Part shown: one piece after another, positions 36,118-45,548 of the stretch | Numbering within the stretch: the first letter of the stretch is position 1 | Layout of the letters: each line of letters opens with the position of its first letter | From: Blastococcus sp. TML/M2B | GTDB taxonomy: Bacteria; Actinomycetota; Actinomycetes; Mycobacteriales; Geodermatophilaceae | Direction of reading: 5' to 3' | Assembly: GCF_016612865.1 (NCBI RefSeq) | Contig: NZ_JAENZZ010000002.1 | Span: 1,426,001 to 1,490,000 of the forward strand | Length of the DNA stretch: 64,000 nt | Notes under the pieces: generated by a model | The model's input: the letters and a program-made list of their open reading frames with translations, nothing else | Databases searched by the model: none | Told to the model about the DNA's origin: nothing | Made by a program: the position numbers and the translations under genes

Positions 36118-36950
36118 CGCACGTGTCGGACGTCGCCGCTGGCCAGCTCCACCGTGCCGGTCGGCGTCCGGACGACGAGCCGGCCGTCCCAGTCGACGCC
36201 CTCGGCGACGCCGTCCAGCAGCGACCCGTCGGGCAGGTGCACCTGCACCGCGGTGCCGACGGTGGAGGACCAGCGCAGGTAGTCCGTCGCGAGCCCGGAG
36301 GCGATCGGGTCGCCCAGGTGCTCGATCCAGCGCAGGTAGCGCGCCTCCAGCGCCCGCAGGAAGGCCAGCAGCACCGGCGCGCGGTCGACCGTGCCGCCGG
36401 TGATGACGGCCAACGAGGTGCCGGTGTCGGGCAGCTCGGCTGCGGTGGTGGAGACGTTCAGCCCGGTGCCGACGACGACCGCCGCCGGGAGGGTGGCCGA
36501 CGGCGCCGTCTCGGCGAGGATGCCGGCGAGCTTCCGCCCGTCGCGGGCGAGCACGTCGTTGGGCCACTTGACCGAGGCCAGCACGCCGGTCGACTCCCCC
36601 ACCGCCTCGGCCAGCGCGACGCCGGTGAGCAGCGGCAGCCAGCCCTTGCGCGCCGCGGGGACGTCGGGGCGCAGCAGCACCGAGACGGTGAGCCCGGCGC
36701 GCGGCGGGGAGGTCCAGACGCGGTCGAGCCGGCCGCGGCCGGCGACCTGGTGCTCGGCGAGCAGCACGGTGCCCTCGGGGGCGTCCTGACCGGCGGCGGC
36801 CACGAGGTCGGCGTTGGTCGAGCCCGCCTCGGGCACGACCTCGAGCGCCGTCCACAGGCGGCTGCCGCGGGTCAGGGCCGCCTGGAGAGCGGCGGCGTCG
36901 AGGGGCGGACGGCCGAGATCCGACCATCGAGGTGAGGAGTCGCCGGGCAC
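36114..36950 (-). CDS. birA: Biotin-[acetyl-CoA-carboxylase] ligase
   Basis: The 278-residue ligase activates biotin as biotinyl-AMP and attaches it to the carrier domain of the acyl-CoA carboxylase. It shows [14 protein letters not shown], the biotin loop [23 protein letters not shown] and RKLAGILAE, plus a C-terminal SH3-like domain ([15 protein letters not shown]). No N-terminal helix-turn-helix is present, so it is a class I enzyme without repressor function. The GTG is preceded at six bases by TAGCGT, giving a leaderless start. It diverges from accD, whose partner AccA3 is its substrate. Confidence 0.94.
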   Translation of the reverse strand: MPGDSSPRWSDLGRPPLDAAALQAALTRGSRLWTALEVVPEAGSTNADLVAAAGQDAPEGTVLLAEHQVAGRGRLDRVWTSPPRAGLTVSVLLRPDVPAARKGWLPLLTGVALAEAVGESTGVLASVKWPNDVLARDGRKLAGILAETAPSATLPAAVVVGTGLNVSTTAAELPDTGTSLAVITGGTVDRAPVLLAFLRALEARYLRWIEHLGDPIASGLATDYLRWSSTVGTAVQVHLPDGSLLDGVAEGVDWDGRLVVRTPTGTVELASGDVRHVR

Positions 36951-36955
36951 TCCCC

Positions 36956-36962
36956 TACGCTA
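36956..36962. promoter_or_regulatory. Overlapping divergent -10 boxes of birA and accD
   Basis: The minus strand reads TAGCGT (36957-36962), six bases from the birA GTG. The plus strand reads TACGCT (36956-36961), pointing to accD. The two boxes share five base pairs, so one polymerase at a time could use them. The accD message would carry a leader of about 80 bases. Confidence 0.45.
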
Positions 36963-37047
36963 CGTAACCCGTGACCGGGCGCGCCCGGCCAGGGATGAGC
37001 ACGGCGGCCCCACCACCGCGGCCGAGGTGCGCCAGCGAGGAGGAAAC

Positions 37048-38676
37048 GTGAGCGCGGCTGAACTCGAGAACGCCGGGGAACAGGTCCCCGACGACATCGA
37101 CATCCACACCACCGCCGGGAAGCTGGCCGACTTCGAGCGCCGCGTCCAGGAGGCCCAGCACGCGGGCTCCGAGCGCGCGGTCGAGAAGCAGCACGCGGCG
37201 GGCAAGATGACCGCCCGCGAGCGCATCGAGGCGCTGCTGGACCCGGGCTCGTTCACCGAGTTCGACGAGTTCGCGCGCCACCGCTCCACGAACTTCGGCA
37301 TGGACGCCAAGCGCCCGTTCGGCGACGGCGTCGTGACCGGCTACGGCACGGTCGACGGCCGCCCCGTGGCGATCTTCAGCCAGGACGTGACCGTCTTCGG
37401 CGGCGCGCTCGGCGAGGTCTACGGCGAGAAGATCGTCAAGGTCCAGGACTTCGCGATCAAGAACGGCTGCCCGGTCATCGGCATCAACGAGGGCGGCGGC
37501 GCGCGCATCCAGGAGGGCGTGGTCTCCCTCGGCCTCTACGGCGAGATCTTCCAGCGCAACGTGCACGCCTCCGGCGTCATCCCGCAGATCTCGCTGATCA
37601 TGGGCCCGGCCGCCGGTGGGCACGTCTACTCCCCGGCGCTCACCGACTTCATCGTCATGGTCGACAAGACCAGCCAGATGTTCATCACCGGGCCCGACGT
37701 GGTGAAGACCGTGACCGGCGAGGAGGTCACGCTCGAGGAGCTCGGCGGCGCCCGCACGCACAACACCAAGTCCGGTGTCGCGCACTACCTGGCCGAGGAC
37801 GAGGCCGACGCGCTGGACTACGTCAAGGCGCTGCTGTCCTACCTGCCGAGCAACAACCTCGACCCGCTGCCGGCCCTGGAGGTCGCCCCGGTCGAGACCG
37901 TCCTGCCCGAGGCGCTGACCGACGAGGACCTCGAGCTCGACACGTTCATCCCGGACTCGGCGAACACCCCCTACGACATGCACGCCGTCATCGAGCACGT
38001 CCTCGACGACGGCGAGTTCCTCGAGGTGCAGCCGCTGTTCGCGCCCAACCTGCTGATCGGCTTCGGCCGCGTCGAGGGCCGCCCGGTCGGCGTCGTCGCC
38101 AACCAGCCGACCCAGTTCGCCGGCACGCTGGACATCGACGCCAGCGAGAAGGCCGCCCGCTTCGTGCGGACCTGCGACGCCTTCAACATCCCGGTGCTCA
38201 CCTTCGTCGACGTCCCGGGCTTCCTGCCCGGCACGTCGCAGGAGTGGGAGGGCATCATCCGCCGCGGCGCCAAGCTCATCTACGCCTACGCCGAGGCCAC
38301 CGTCCCCAAGGTCACCGTCATCACCCGCAAGGCCTACGGCGGCGCCTACGACGTCATGGGCTCCAAGCACCTGGGCGCCGACGTCAACCTGGCCTGGCCG
38401 ACGGCGCAGATCGCCGTCGTCGGCGCGCAGGGCGCGGTCGGCATCCTGTACCGCAAGGAGCTGGCCGCCGCCGAGGACCCCGACACCACGCGCGCGGAGC
38501 TGATCGCCGAGTACGAGGACACCCTCGCCAACCCCTACATCGCCGCCGACCGCGGGTACGTCGACGCGGTCATCCCGCCGTCGCACACCCGCGTGCAGGT
38601 GACCAAGGCGCTGCGCGTCCTCGCCAACAAGCGCCAGACCCTGCCGGCCAAGAAGCACGGCAACATCCCCCTGTGA
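37048..38676 (+). CDS. accD: Acyl-CoA carboxylase beta subunit (carboxyltransferase), propionyl-CoA type
   Basis: This 542-residue carboxyltransferase moves CO2 from biotin to acetyl- or propionyl-CoA. The N-terminal crotonase-like domain has [42 protein letters not shown] and [13 protein letters not shown]. The C-terminal domain has [42 protein letters not shown] and [12 protein letters not shown]. The order accD-accE-maf-accA3 equals the AccD5/AccE5 locus of mycobacteria, so propionyl-CoA is the likely substrate. The GTG at 37048 has a perfect AGGAGG seven bases ahead; the frame stays open upstream without homology. Confidence 0.94.
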   Translation: MSAAELENAGEQVPDDIDIHTTAGKLADFERRVQEAQHAGSERAVEKQHAAGKMTARERIEALLDPGSFTEFDEFARHRSTNFGMDAKRPFGDGVVTGYGTVDGRPVAIFSQDVTVFGGALGEVYGEKIVKVQDFAIKNGCPVIGINEGGGARIQEGVVSLGLYGEIFQRNVHASGVIPQISLIMGPAAGGHVYSPALTDFIVMVDKTSQMFITGPDVVKTVTGEEVTLEELGGARTHNTKSGVAHYLAEDEADALDYVKALLSYLPSNNLDPLPALEVAPVETVLPEALTDEDLELDTFIPDSANTPYDMHAVIEHVLDDGEFLEVQPLFAPNLLIGFGRVEGRPVGVVANQPTQFAGTLDIDASEKAARFVRTCDAFNIPVLTFVDVPGFLPGTSQEWEGIIRRGAKLIYAYAEATVPKVTVITRKAYGGAYDVMGSKHLGADVNLAWPTAQIAVVGAQGAVGILYRKELAAAEDPDTTRAELIAEYEDTLANPYIAADRGYVDAVIPPSHTRVQVTKALRVLANKRQTLPAKKHGNIPL

Positions 38677-38678
38677 CC

Positions 38679-38715
38679 ATGACATCGCGCCCCTCCGGGC
38701 CGCACCGCGGCCACG
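38679..38715 (+). repeat. 37-base repeat, copy 2, forming the start of accE
   Basis: This is the inverted partner of 36081-36117, with three mismatches. It supplies the codons for MTSRPSGPHRGH, a segment outside the conserved AccE core, and suggests the element was captured as a new 5' end. Confidence 0.75.
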
Positions 38716-38936
38716 AAGCAGCTCCCGACAGCGGAGCGCCGCTGCTGACCGTCGTGAAGGGCGAGCCCTCGGCCGAGGAGCTCGCCGCGCTGACCGTCGT
38801 CGTGGCCGCGCTCTCCCAGCGCCGGTCCCGGAAGCGCCCGACGCCGATCGGCGGCTGGGCGGCCTACGGGCGCTCCCACCGCCGCCCGGAGGCGCTCGGT
38901 CCCGGCGGCTGGCGCGCGGCCGGGAGCCCGGCATGA
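38679..38936 (+). CDS. accE: Acyl-CoA carboxylase epsilon subunit
   Basis: The 85-residue protein is disordered at the N-terminus and has the family core APLLTVVKGEPSAEELAALTVVVAALSQRR followed by a Trp-containing tail (IGGWAAYGRS). Epsilon subunits bind and stabilise the AccD hexamer of actinobacterial propionyl-CoA carboxylases. It starts at ATG two bases after the accD stop; a GTG overlapping that stop is in frame and also possible. Its stop overlaps the maf start (ATGA). Its first 12 codons lie within a 37-base repeat found inverted at the birA stop. Confidence 0.88.
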   Translation: MTSRPSGPHRGHEAAPDSGAPLLTVVKGEPSAEELAALTVVVAALSQRRSRKRPTPIGGWAAYGRSHRRPEALGPGGWRAAGSPA

Positions 38937-39542
38937 GCGTCGACCGCAGGCTCGTCCTGGCCTCGGCGTCCCCGGCGCGGCTGTCGCTGCTGCGGCAGGC
39001 GGGCCTCGCGCCCCGAGGTCGTGGTGAGCGACGTCGACGAGTCCAGCTACTCCGCGCCGCGGGTGGCCGAGCAGGTCGCCCTGCTCGCGGCGGCCAAGGC
39101 CGCCGCGGTCGCGAAGCGGGAGACCGACGCGCTGGTCATCGGCGCGGACTCGCTGCTCGAGTTCGGCGGCAAGCCGCTGGGCAAGCCGGCCGACGCCGCC
39201 GACGCGCGGGACCGGTGGCGCCGGATGTCCGGCCGCTCCGGCGTGCTGCACACCGGTCAGGCGCTGTTCGACGTCCGGGACGGCGGGGTCGCCAGCCGGG
39301 ACATCGCCGTCGCCTCGACCGCCGTCTACTTCGCCGAGCCGACGTCGTCCGAGATCGAGGCCTACCTGGCCACCGGCGAGCCGCTCGCGGTGGCCGGCGC
39401 GTTCACCCTCGACGGTCTCGGGGCACCGTTCGTCCGGCGTGTGGAGGGCGACCCGGCAGCCGTCGTCGGTCTCTCGCTCACCGTGCTGCGCACCCAGCTG
39501 GCCAAGCGCGGCCTGGCCATCACCGACCTCTGGCGTCGCTGA
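38933..39542 (+). CDS. maf: Maf family nucleotide pyrophosphatase, interrupted by a 1-base insertion
   Basis: Maf proteins hydrolyse non-canonical nucleoside triphosphates to monophosphates. The repaired product is about 202 residues. It has LVLASASPARLSLLRQAG (the Maf SASPRR-like motif), SDVDESSY, LVIGADSLLEFGGKPLGKP and EPLAVAGAFTLDGLGAPFVRRVEGDPAAVVGLSL. The frame breaks in a run of four C (39011-39014), one of which is extra; repaired, the text reads LAPEVVVSDVDE. Its ATG overlaps the accE stop. It lies between accE and accA3 as in many actinobacteria. Confidence 0.9.
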
Positions 39543-39563
39543 ACCCCCGTTCCACCCCCTGAC

Positions 39564-39569
39564 TACAGT
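39564..39569 (+). promoter_or_regulatory. Candidate -10 box of accA3
   Basis: TACAGT lies about 30 bases before the accA3 start, leaving a short leader that holds the GAAGGAGAG ribosome site. No clear -35 was found. accA3 may also be read through from maf. Confidence 0.4.
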
Positions 39570-39599
39570 CCGACCGGTCCACAGACGAAGGAGAGCCCG

Positions 39600-41360
39600 G
39601 TGCAGAAGGTCCTGATCGCCAACCGCGGTGAGATCGCGGTGCGAGTGGCGCGTGCGTGCAAGGACGCCGGTCTCACCAGCGTGGCCGTCTACGCCGAGCC
39701 GGACCGCGACGCGCTGCACGTGCGCGTCGCCGACGAGGCGTTCGCCCTGGGCGGCACGACGCCCGGGGACTCCTACCTGGTCATCGACAAGATCATCGAC
39801 GCCGCGAAGCAGTCCGGCGCCGACGCGATCCACCCCGGCTACGGGTTCCTCTCGGAGAACGCCGACTTCGCCCAGGCCGTCATCGACGCCGGGCTGACCT
39901 GGATCGGGCCGTCGCCGCAGGCGATCATCGACCTGGGTGACAAGGTCGCCGCCCGGCACATCGCCACCAAGGCCGGCGCCCCGCTGGTGCCGGGCACCAA
40001 GGACCCGGTCGGCGGCGCCGACGAGGTCATCGCCTTCGCCGAGGAGCACGGCCTCCCGATCGCCATCAAGGCGGCGTTCGGTGGCGGTGGCCGCGGGCTC
40101 AAGGTGGTCCGCGAGAAGAGCGAGATCGCCGAGCTGTTCGACTCCGCCGTCCGCGAGGCCGTCTCGGCCTTCGGCCGCGGCGAGTGCTTCGTGGAGAAGT
40201 TCCTGGACAAGCCCCGGCACGTCGAGGCCCAGGTGCTGGCCGACACCCACGGCAACGTGATCGTCGTCGGCACCCGCGACTGCTCGCTGCAGCGCCGCAA
40301 CCAGAAGCTGGTCGAGGAGGCGCCCGCGCCGTTCCTCACCGACGAGCAGCGCGCCCGGATCCACGAGTCGGCCAAGGCCATCTGCAAGGAGGCCGGCTAC
40401 CACGGCGCCGGCACCGTCGAGTACCTCGTCGGCACCGACGGCTCCATCTCCTTCCTCGAGGTCAACACCCGCCTGCAGGTCGAGCACCCGGTCTCGGAGG
40501 AGACCAGCGGCATCGACCTCGTCCGCCAGCAGTTCCGCATCGCCCAGGGCCTGCCGCTGGAGATCACCGAGGACCCGACCCCGCGCGGGCACAGCATCGA
40601 GTTCCGGATCAACGCCGAGGACGCCGGCCGCAACTTCATGCCCGCCCCCGGCCCGGTGGACCGGCTGGAGATCCCGCAGGGCCCCGGCGTGCGCTGGGAC
40701 TCCGGCGTCGAGACCGGCGGCGAGGTGGCCGGCGCGTTCGACTCGATGCTGGCCAAGCTGATCGTCACCGGCGCCACCCGCGAGGAAGCGCTGCAGCGGG
40801 CCCGCCGCGCGCTGGACGAGCTCGTGGTCGAGGGCATGCCCACGGTCATCCCCTTCCACCGCGCCGTCGTCCGCGACGAGGCGTTCACCTCCGAGCCGTT
40901 CACCGTGCACACGCGGTGGATCGAGACCGAGTGGGACAACCAGGTGCCGGCGTACTCCGCCGCGCCGTCCGAGGCCGACGAGCCGGCGGCGCGCCAGACC
41001 GTCGTCGTCGAGGTCGGCGGCCGCCGGCTCGAGGTGTCGCTGCCCGCCGGCCTGGCCGCCGGTGGCGGGGCCCCCGCGGGCGCTCCGGCCAAGCCGCGCA
41101 AGCGCGGCGGCGGCCACGGCGGGTCGGCCGCCTCGGGTGACTCCCTCACCTCGCCGATGCAGGGCACGATCGTGAAGGTCGCCGTCGAGGACGGCGCGAC
41201 CGTCGCCGCCGGCGACCTGGTCGTCGTCCTCGAGGCGATGAAGATGGAGCAGCCGATCACCGCCCACAAGGCCGGCACGATCAGCGGCCTGTCGGCCGAG
41301 GTCGGCGCCTCGGTCACCAGCGGCGCGGTCATCTGCACGATCGCCGACGACGCCGAGTAG
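39600..41360 (+). CDS. accA3: Acyl-CoA carboxylase alpha subunit: biotin carboxylase plus biotin carrier
   Basis: This 586-residue protein carboxylates its own biotin with ATP and bicarbonate. It begins [19 protein letters not shown], with [14 protein letters not shown] and the glycine-rich ATP lid [39 protein letters not shown] marks the end of the ATP-grasp core. After a Gly/Ala-rich linker the carrier domain has [10 protein letters not shown] with the biotinylated Lys548. The GTG has GAAGGAGAG upstream. It would serve several AccD partners; the one in this window is the propionyl-CoA type. A strong terminator follows. Confidence 0.96.
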   Translation: MQKVLIANRGEIAVRVARACKDAGLTSVAVYAEPDRDALHVRVADEAFALGGTTPGDSYLVIDKIIDAAKQSGADAIHPGYGFLSENADFAQAVIDAGLTWIGPSPQAIIDLGDKVAARHIATKAGAPLVPGTKDPVGGADEVIAFAEEHGLPIAIKAAFGGGGRGLKVVREKSEIAELFDSAVREAVSAFGRGECFVEKFLDKPRHVEAQVLADTHGNVIVVGTRDCSLQRRNQKLVEEAPAPFLTDEQRARIHESAKAICKEAGYHGAGTVEYLVGTDGSISFLEVNTRLQVEHPVSEETSGIDLVRQQFRIAQGLPLEITEDPTPRGHSIEFRINAEDAGRNFMPAPGPVDRLEIPQGPGVRWDSGVETGGEVAGAFDSMLAKLIVTGATREEALQRARRALDELVVEGMPTVIPFHRAVVRDEAFTSEPFTVHTRWIETEWDNQVPAYSAAPSEADEPAARQTVVVEVGGRRLEVSLPAGLAAGGGAPAGAPAKPRKRGGGHGGSAASGDSLTSPMQGTIVKVAVEDGATVAAGDLVVVLEAMKMEQPITAHKAGTISGLSAEVGASVTSGAVICTIADDAE

Positions 41361-41376
41361 TCCGAACACGACGCCC

Positions 41377-41412
41377 AGGAGGCCGGATCCGCGCTCGCGG
41401 ATCCGGCCTCCT
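41377..41412. terminator. Bidirectional hairpin terminator
   Basis: A perfect 16-base stem (AGGAGGCCGGATCCGC, 41377-41392, pairing with 41397-41412) encloses a GCTC loop between the convergent accA3 and metalloprotease genes. It is the strongest hairpin seen in the window. Confidence 0.9.
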
Positions 41413-41441
41413 GCCGTTCGGGGTGCCGGGTGCTGCCGGGA

Positions 41442-43139
41442 TCAGCGGGTGCGCAGCCGGCGAGCCCGGCGCACGACCAGCAGCGTCGCGCCGGCCAGCC
41501 CTGCCCCGGAGACCGCGACGAGCACCATGCCCAGGCCCGACCCGCCCGCGGCCGGCTCCAGCGTGGCCGCGGCGGGGACGAACGGAGCGGGCCCGGGCAC
41601 CTGCGGCTGGGCCGGGGCCGCGGCCGCCACGGGGGTCTCCGCCTGCGCGGCGGGCGCGGCCGCCGCGCGGCCGGCCGGGGCGCCCGGCAGCAGCCGGCCG
41701 GTGCCGGGGTCGCGGGGCGCTGCCGCCGCGGCGGGCGCCGCCGGCGGGGCCACCGGCACCACGGAGAGCGCCGCGGTGCCGTCGTCGAGCGACCGGACGG
41801 TGACGGTGAACCCACCTCCGGCGAGCTCGACCGGCACGCCGACGGGCAGCGCGCTGCGCAGGTCGGCGTCCCACCCCCCGGACGGGGACGGCGTCCCGTC
41901 GAGGAGCACCGCCGTGTCGGGGAACGCGGCTGCGCGGCGCACGAGCACGCCGGTCTCCAGCCGGTAGCGGTTCCGGTCGGGGCGGCCGAGCCAGGCGTCC
42001 CGGCCGGTCGCCGTCCGGTACTCGAGCCAGTAGGCGGTGCCGTCGGCGGCCACGAGGCGGAGCGCCTGCGTACCGGTGCGGCCGGCCACCGGCGCGAGCT
42101 CGATCTCCGCGGGCGCGTCGAGGACACCCAGCTCCCGGGTGGCGCCGGCCGGGAGCGCGCCGAGCAGCGCGGCCTGTGGGGCGCTCAGCGAGCCCAGCTC
42201 GCTCCAGGAGACGCCCATGACGTCGTAGAGGTCGCGGTAGGCGGCGGTGCGGCAGGTGCCCGCCTCGACGGTGCCGTCGCACTGCAGCGCCGAGGAGTGG
42301 CTCAGGCCGAGGTTGTGGCCCAGCTCGTGGGCCATGACCGAGGGCAGCACCTCCCGGACGTAGAGCCGGCCGCCCGACGCCGGGCCGGCGCCGACCTCGG
42401 CGAGGGCGTAGGAGCAGCCGGGCTGCGCGGCCGTCTGGCTGCTCAGCTGGAGCATCAGGTGCCGGCCGGGTCCGGGCCGGAAGCCCACGGCGGCGGCGGC
42501 CTCGTCCCACAGGGCGGTGGGGTCGGCGCACCCGGCGGTGGTGCTGATCCAGTCGTGCGCCGCGGCGACGCCGAAGCGCACCGCTCCCCCGGTCTGCTCC
42601 GACCAGAACGCGGCGACGGGCCCGTCGACGGCAGCAGCGACGTCCTGCGGTGTCACGTCCGCGTCGGGGCGGGTGCCCGCCGGCGCGACGAGGACGACGG
42701 TCACCGCGTTGGTCACCGGGCCGCGCACCGCCACCGGGGCCGGGGCGGGCGTGACCGAGTCGGTGCTCAGGACCTCCGCGGCCGGTTCCAGGCCGTGCTC
42801 GACGGCGCCCTCGTCCTGCACGTCGCCGCCGACGGTGAGCTCGACGGTGGCTCCCGCGGGCACCCCGCCCAGGTCCTCGGTCGGCACGCGGACGGCGCCG
42901 TCGGCGGTCTCGACCCAGCTCAGCGGGGCGGTCGCCGCGTGTGCCCCGTGCTGCCCGGCCGGGTCGTCCTCCGCCCACGCCTGGAGCAGCCGGCCGACGA
43001 CGGCGGTGCCCTCCGGCTCACCGGCGGAGGCGACCCCGGCGGCGGGGCCGGCGATCGCCCCGGCCGCGACGCCCGCGACGAGCAGGGCGCGCAGCAGGGC
43101 GGCGGAACGGGCACGGGCGGGAGACATCCCTCCCTGCAT
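41442..43139 (-). CDS. Exported gametolysin-like (M11) metalloprotease with C-terminal membrane segment
   Basis: The 565-residue protein has a signal peptide (ending about ASAGE), a propeptide-like region and a metzincin core. The zinc motif is MAHELGHNLGLSHSS (HExxHxxGxxH) with a Met-turn, LYDVMG, further on; this spacing resembles peptidase family M11. A beta-rich domain follows, then about 100 residues rich in Ala and Pro, one TM (GLGMVLVAVSGAGLAGATLLVV) and a basic tail, RRARRLRTR. It is therefore probably displayed on the membrane with the catalytic part outside; no LPxTG is present. It shares almost every block with the LGFP-tailed protease at 52297-54843. An ATG at 43127 is an alternative start. 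Confidence 0.82.
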   Translation of the reverse strand: MQGGMSPARARSAALLRALLVAGVAAGAIAGPAAGVASAGEPEGTAVVGRLLQAWAEDDPAGQHGAHAATAPLSWVETADGAVRVPTEDLGGVPAGATVELTVGGDVQDEGAVEHGLEPAAEVLSTDSVTPAPAPVAVRGPVTNAVTVVLVAPAGTRPDADVTPQDVAAAVDGPVAAFWSEQTGGAVRFGVAAAHDWISTTAGCADPTALWDEAAAAVGFRPGPGRHLMLQLSSQTAAQPGCSYALAEVGAGPASGGRLYVREVLPSVMAHELGHNLGLSHSSALQCDGTVEAGTCRTAAYRDLYDVMGVSWSELGSLSAPQAALLGALPAGATRELGVLDAPAEIELAPVAGRTGTQALRLVAADGTAYWLEYRTATGRDAWLGRPDRNRYRLETGVLVRRAAAFPDTAVLLDGTPSPSGGWDADLRSALPVGVPVELAGGGFTVTVRSLDDGTAALSVVPVAPPAAPAAAAAPRDPGTGRLLPGAPAGRAAAAPAAQAETPVAAAAPAQPQVPGPAPFVPAAATLEPAAGGSGLGMVLVAVSGAGLAGATLLVVRRARRLRTR

Positions 43140-43241
43140 CGGCGGGCTGCGCGCGCGTCGGCACCGATCCGGCCGAATCCAGCCGAATCCGCGCCCCAGC
43201 CGTCACAGCGGCCCCCACGCCCTCCCGGGCACCGCTCCCCC

Positions 43242-43283
43242 GGTCCGGGCGAGGTGGTCCGGGCGAGGTGGTTCAGGCGAGGT
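43242..43283. repeat. Three tandem 14-base units across the lpdA stop
   Basis: Two perfect units of GGTCCGGGCGAGGT (43242-43269) are followed by a third with two changes (43270-43283). The third unit includes the lpdA stop codon at 43273. On the coding strand the units read ACCTCGCC..., the same bases as the last lpdA codons, so the array looks like repeated duplication of the gene's end. Confidence 0.85.
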
Positions 43284-44677
43284 GGTCGGCGCCCATCAGC
43301 CGGCGCCCGGCCTCGGTGATCGATCCCGAGAGGGAGGGGTAGATCGCGAACGTCTGGGCGAGGTCGGCGACGGTCAGCCCCTTGGTCACCGCCAGCGCGA
43401 TCGGCAGGATCAGCTCGGAGGCACCCGGCGCCACCACCACGCCGCCGAGGACCACCCCGGTCGAGCGGCGGGCGAACAGCTTGACGAAGCCGTCGCGCAG
43501 GTCGCTCATCTTTGGCGCGGGCGTTGGTGGCCAGGGGCAGCCGGACGACGTCGACCTCGGTCCACTCCGGCAGGCTCTTCTCCTGCACGCCCACGGTGGC
43601 GATCTCGGGGTGGGTGAAGACGTTGGCCGCGACCGTCTTGAGCTTGATCGGGCTGACCGCCTCACCGAGCGCGTGCCACATGGCGATCCGGCCCTGCATC
43701 GCCGCGACCGAGGCGAGCTGGAAGACGCCGGTGACGTCGCCGGCGGCGTAGATGCCGGGCACCGAGGTGCGCGAGACGCGGTCGACGACGACGTGGCCGG
43801 ACTCGGTGAGCCCGACGCCGCAGAGCTCCAGGTTCAGTCCACCGGTGTTGGGCACCGTGCCGACGGTCATCAGCGCGTGCGAGCCCTCGACGGCGCGCCC
43901 GTCGGTGAGCTCGACGACGACGCCCTTCTCGGTCCGCCGCACGCCGGCGGCCCGCCCGCGCTCCAGCTTGCCGCCGCGGGACTGGAAGACCTCCTCGAGC
44001 ACCTCGGCGGCGTCGGAGTCCTCACCGGGCAGCACCCGGTCGCGGGAGGAGACCAGGGTGACCGGCACGCCGGCCTCCAGGTAGCCGGAGGCGAACTCGG
44101 CGCCGGTGACCCCGGAGCCGACGACGACGAGGTGCTCGGGCATCTCGGTGAGCTCGTAGACGTCGCGCCAGTCGAGGATCCGCTCGTGGTCGGGCTCGGC
44201 GCCGGGCAGCACCCGCGGGTCGGCACCGGTCGCGATCAGGACGACGTCGCCCTCGAGCCGCTCGGTGACCGCGCCGTCCTCGCCCAGCACCTCCACGCGG
44301 TGCGCGGCCAGGCCGCGGACCTCGTCGGCGAGCCGCCCGCGCCCGGTCACGATGCGCACGCCCTCGCCGGCCAGGCGGGCGTGGATGTCGCCGGACTGGG
44401 CCAGCGCCAGCCCCTTGACCCGCTGGTTGACCGCGGCGAGGTCCAGGCCGACCGCGGCCAGCTCGGCGCCGTGCACGCCGAGGGCGGAGGAGTCGTGCAC
44501 CGAGGTCATCGCGCCGGCGGCGGCGATGAGCGCCTTCGAGGGGACGCAGTCGGTGAGGACGCTGGCGCCCCCGATGCCGTCGCGCTCGATGACGGTGACC
44601 TCGGCACCGAGCTGCGCGGCGACCAGCGCGGCCTCGTAGCCGGCCGGTCCGCCGCCGATGATGACGATGCGGGTCAT
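43273..44677 (-). CDS. lpdA: NAD(P)H-quinone oxidoreductase of the LpdA type, interrupted by a 1-base insertion
   Basis: This flavoprotein disulfide reductase homologue has FAD motif IVIIGGGPAGYEAALVAAQLG, NAD motif LVVVGSGVTGAEFASGYLEAG, and GIYAAGDVTGVFQLASVAAMQGR. The redox-disulfide position reads GGASVLTDCVPSK, with only one of the two Cys, as in mycobacterial LpdA. That enzyme is a quinone reductase, not a lipoamide dehydrogenase. The frame breaks in TTT (43511-43513), one T too many; repaired it reads NARAKMSDLRDGFVKLF and then the dimerisation domain. The total is about 467 residues, normal for the family. AAGGACCC precedes the ATG. Confidence 0.9.
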
Positions 44678-44744
44678 GGGTCCTTCTTCGTCGGGGAGGG
44701 TTCGGGCGTCGGAGCCATTGTCCCCGCCCGGCCGCGGTCCGGCG

Positions 44745-45548
44745 TCAGCGCCGCCCGGCGCCGGTGTCCGGCCCGGCCGGCCGGGCGGAGGGCGCGGGCT
44801 CGCGACGGATGCGCCAGACCGCGGAGACCGCCTCGACGGCGATGCCGGTGTTCATCTTGGACTCGCCGAGCTCGCGGTCGCGGAAGGTGATCGGCACCTC
44901 GACCACCCGGGCGCCGGCCTGCAGCGCGCGGTGGGTCGTCTCGATCTGGTAGCCGTAGCCGTTGGCCTCGAACGAGTCGACGTCCAGCCGGGTCAGCAGG
45001 TCGGTGCGCCAGGCCTTGAACCCGCCGGTGAGGTCGCGGATGCCGGCGCGGAGCACGGTGCGGGCGTACAGGTTGCCGACCCAGGACACGGTGCGGCGGC
45101 TCCAGGGCCAGTTCGCCACCGCGCCGCCGGGCACGTAGCGGGAGCCGATCACCAGGTCGGCGTCCTCGATCGCGGCGATCAGCGCGTCGATGGCCTGCGG
45201 GTCGTGCGACCCGTCGACGTCCATCTGCACGATGACGTCCCACCGCCCGGCAGCGAGCGCGTGCGTGAAGCCGGCGACGTAGGCGGTGCCCAGGCCGAGC
45301 TTGCCGGAGCGCTCGAGCAGCTCGACCCGGCCGGGGTGCTCCGCGGCGAGCGCGCGCACGAGGTCCCCCGTCCCGTCCGGTGAGCCGTCGTCCACGATCA
45401 GGACGTCGGGCGCCACGGGGCGGGCCAGGACCGCCTCGACGTGCCGGCGGACGTTGTCCGCCTCGTTGTACGTCGGCGTCACGACCAGGACGCGCACGCT
45501 GTTCCTCTTCTCTCGCGGGTTCTCGGGCGGGGCCGGGGTGGACGTCAC
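44745..45548 (-). CDS. Polyprenol monophosphomannose synthase (GT2, Ppm1/DPM1-like)
   Basis: The 267-residue GT2 enzyme makes polyprenyl-phosphate-mannose from GDP-mannose on the inner leaflet. It shows VLVVTPTYNEADNVRRHVEAVL, VDDGSPDGTGDLV, the DxD-type MDVDGSHDP, GSRYVPGGAVANWPWSRR and GGFKAWRTDLLTRLD, all typical of DPM1 homologues. It lacks the acyltransferase domain fused in mycobacterial Ppm1. The GTG overlaps the stop of the upstream mannosyltransferase gene (GTGA), pairing donor synthesis with donor use. Confidence 0.9.
   Translation of the reverse strand: MTSTPAPPENPREKRNSVRVLVVTPTYNEADNVRRHVEAVLARPVAPDVLIVDDGSPDGTGDLVRALAAEHPGRVELLERSGKLGLGTAYVAGFTHALAAGRWDVIVQMDVDGSHDPQAIDALIAAIEDADLVIGSRYVPGGAVANWPWSRRTVSWVGNLYARTVLRAGIRDLTGGFKAWRTDLLTRLDVDSFEANGYGYQIETTHRALQAGARVVEVPITFRDRELGESKMNTGIAVEAVSAVWRIRREPAPSARPAGPDTGAGRR

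Noticed and set aside
42300-42370. Classification of the two exported proteases as reprolysin/ADAM (M12B)
   Set aside because: The HExxHxxGxxH site is shared by several metzincins, but the HELGHNLGL context and the later DVMG Met-turn fit gametolysin-like M11 proteins better.
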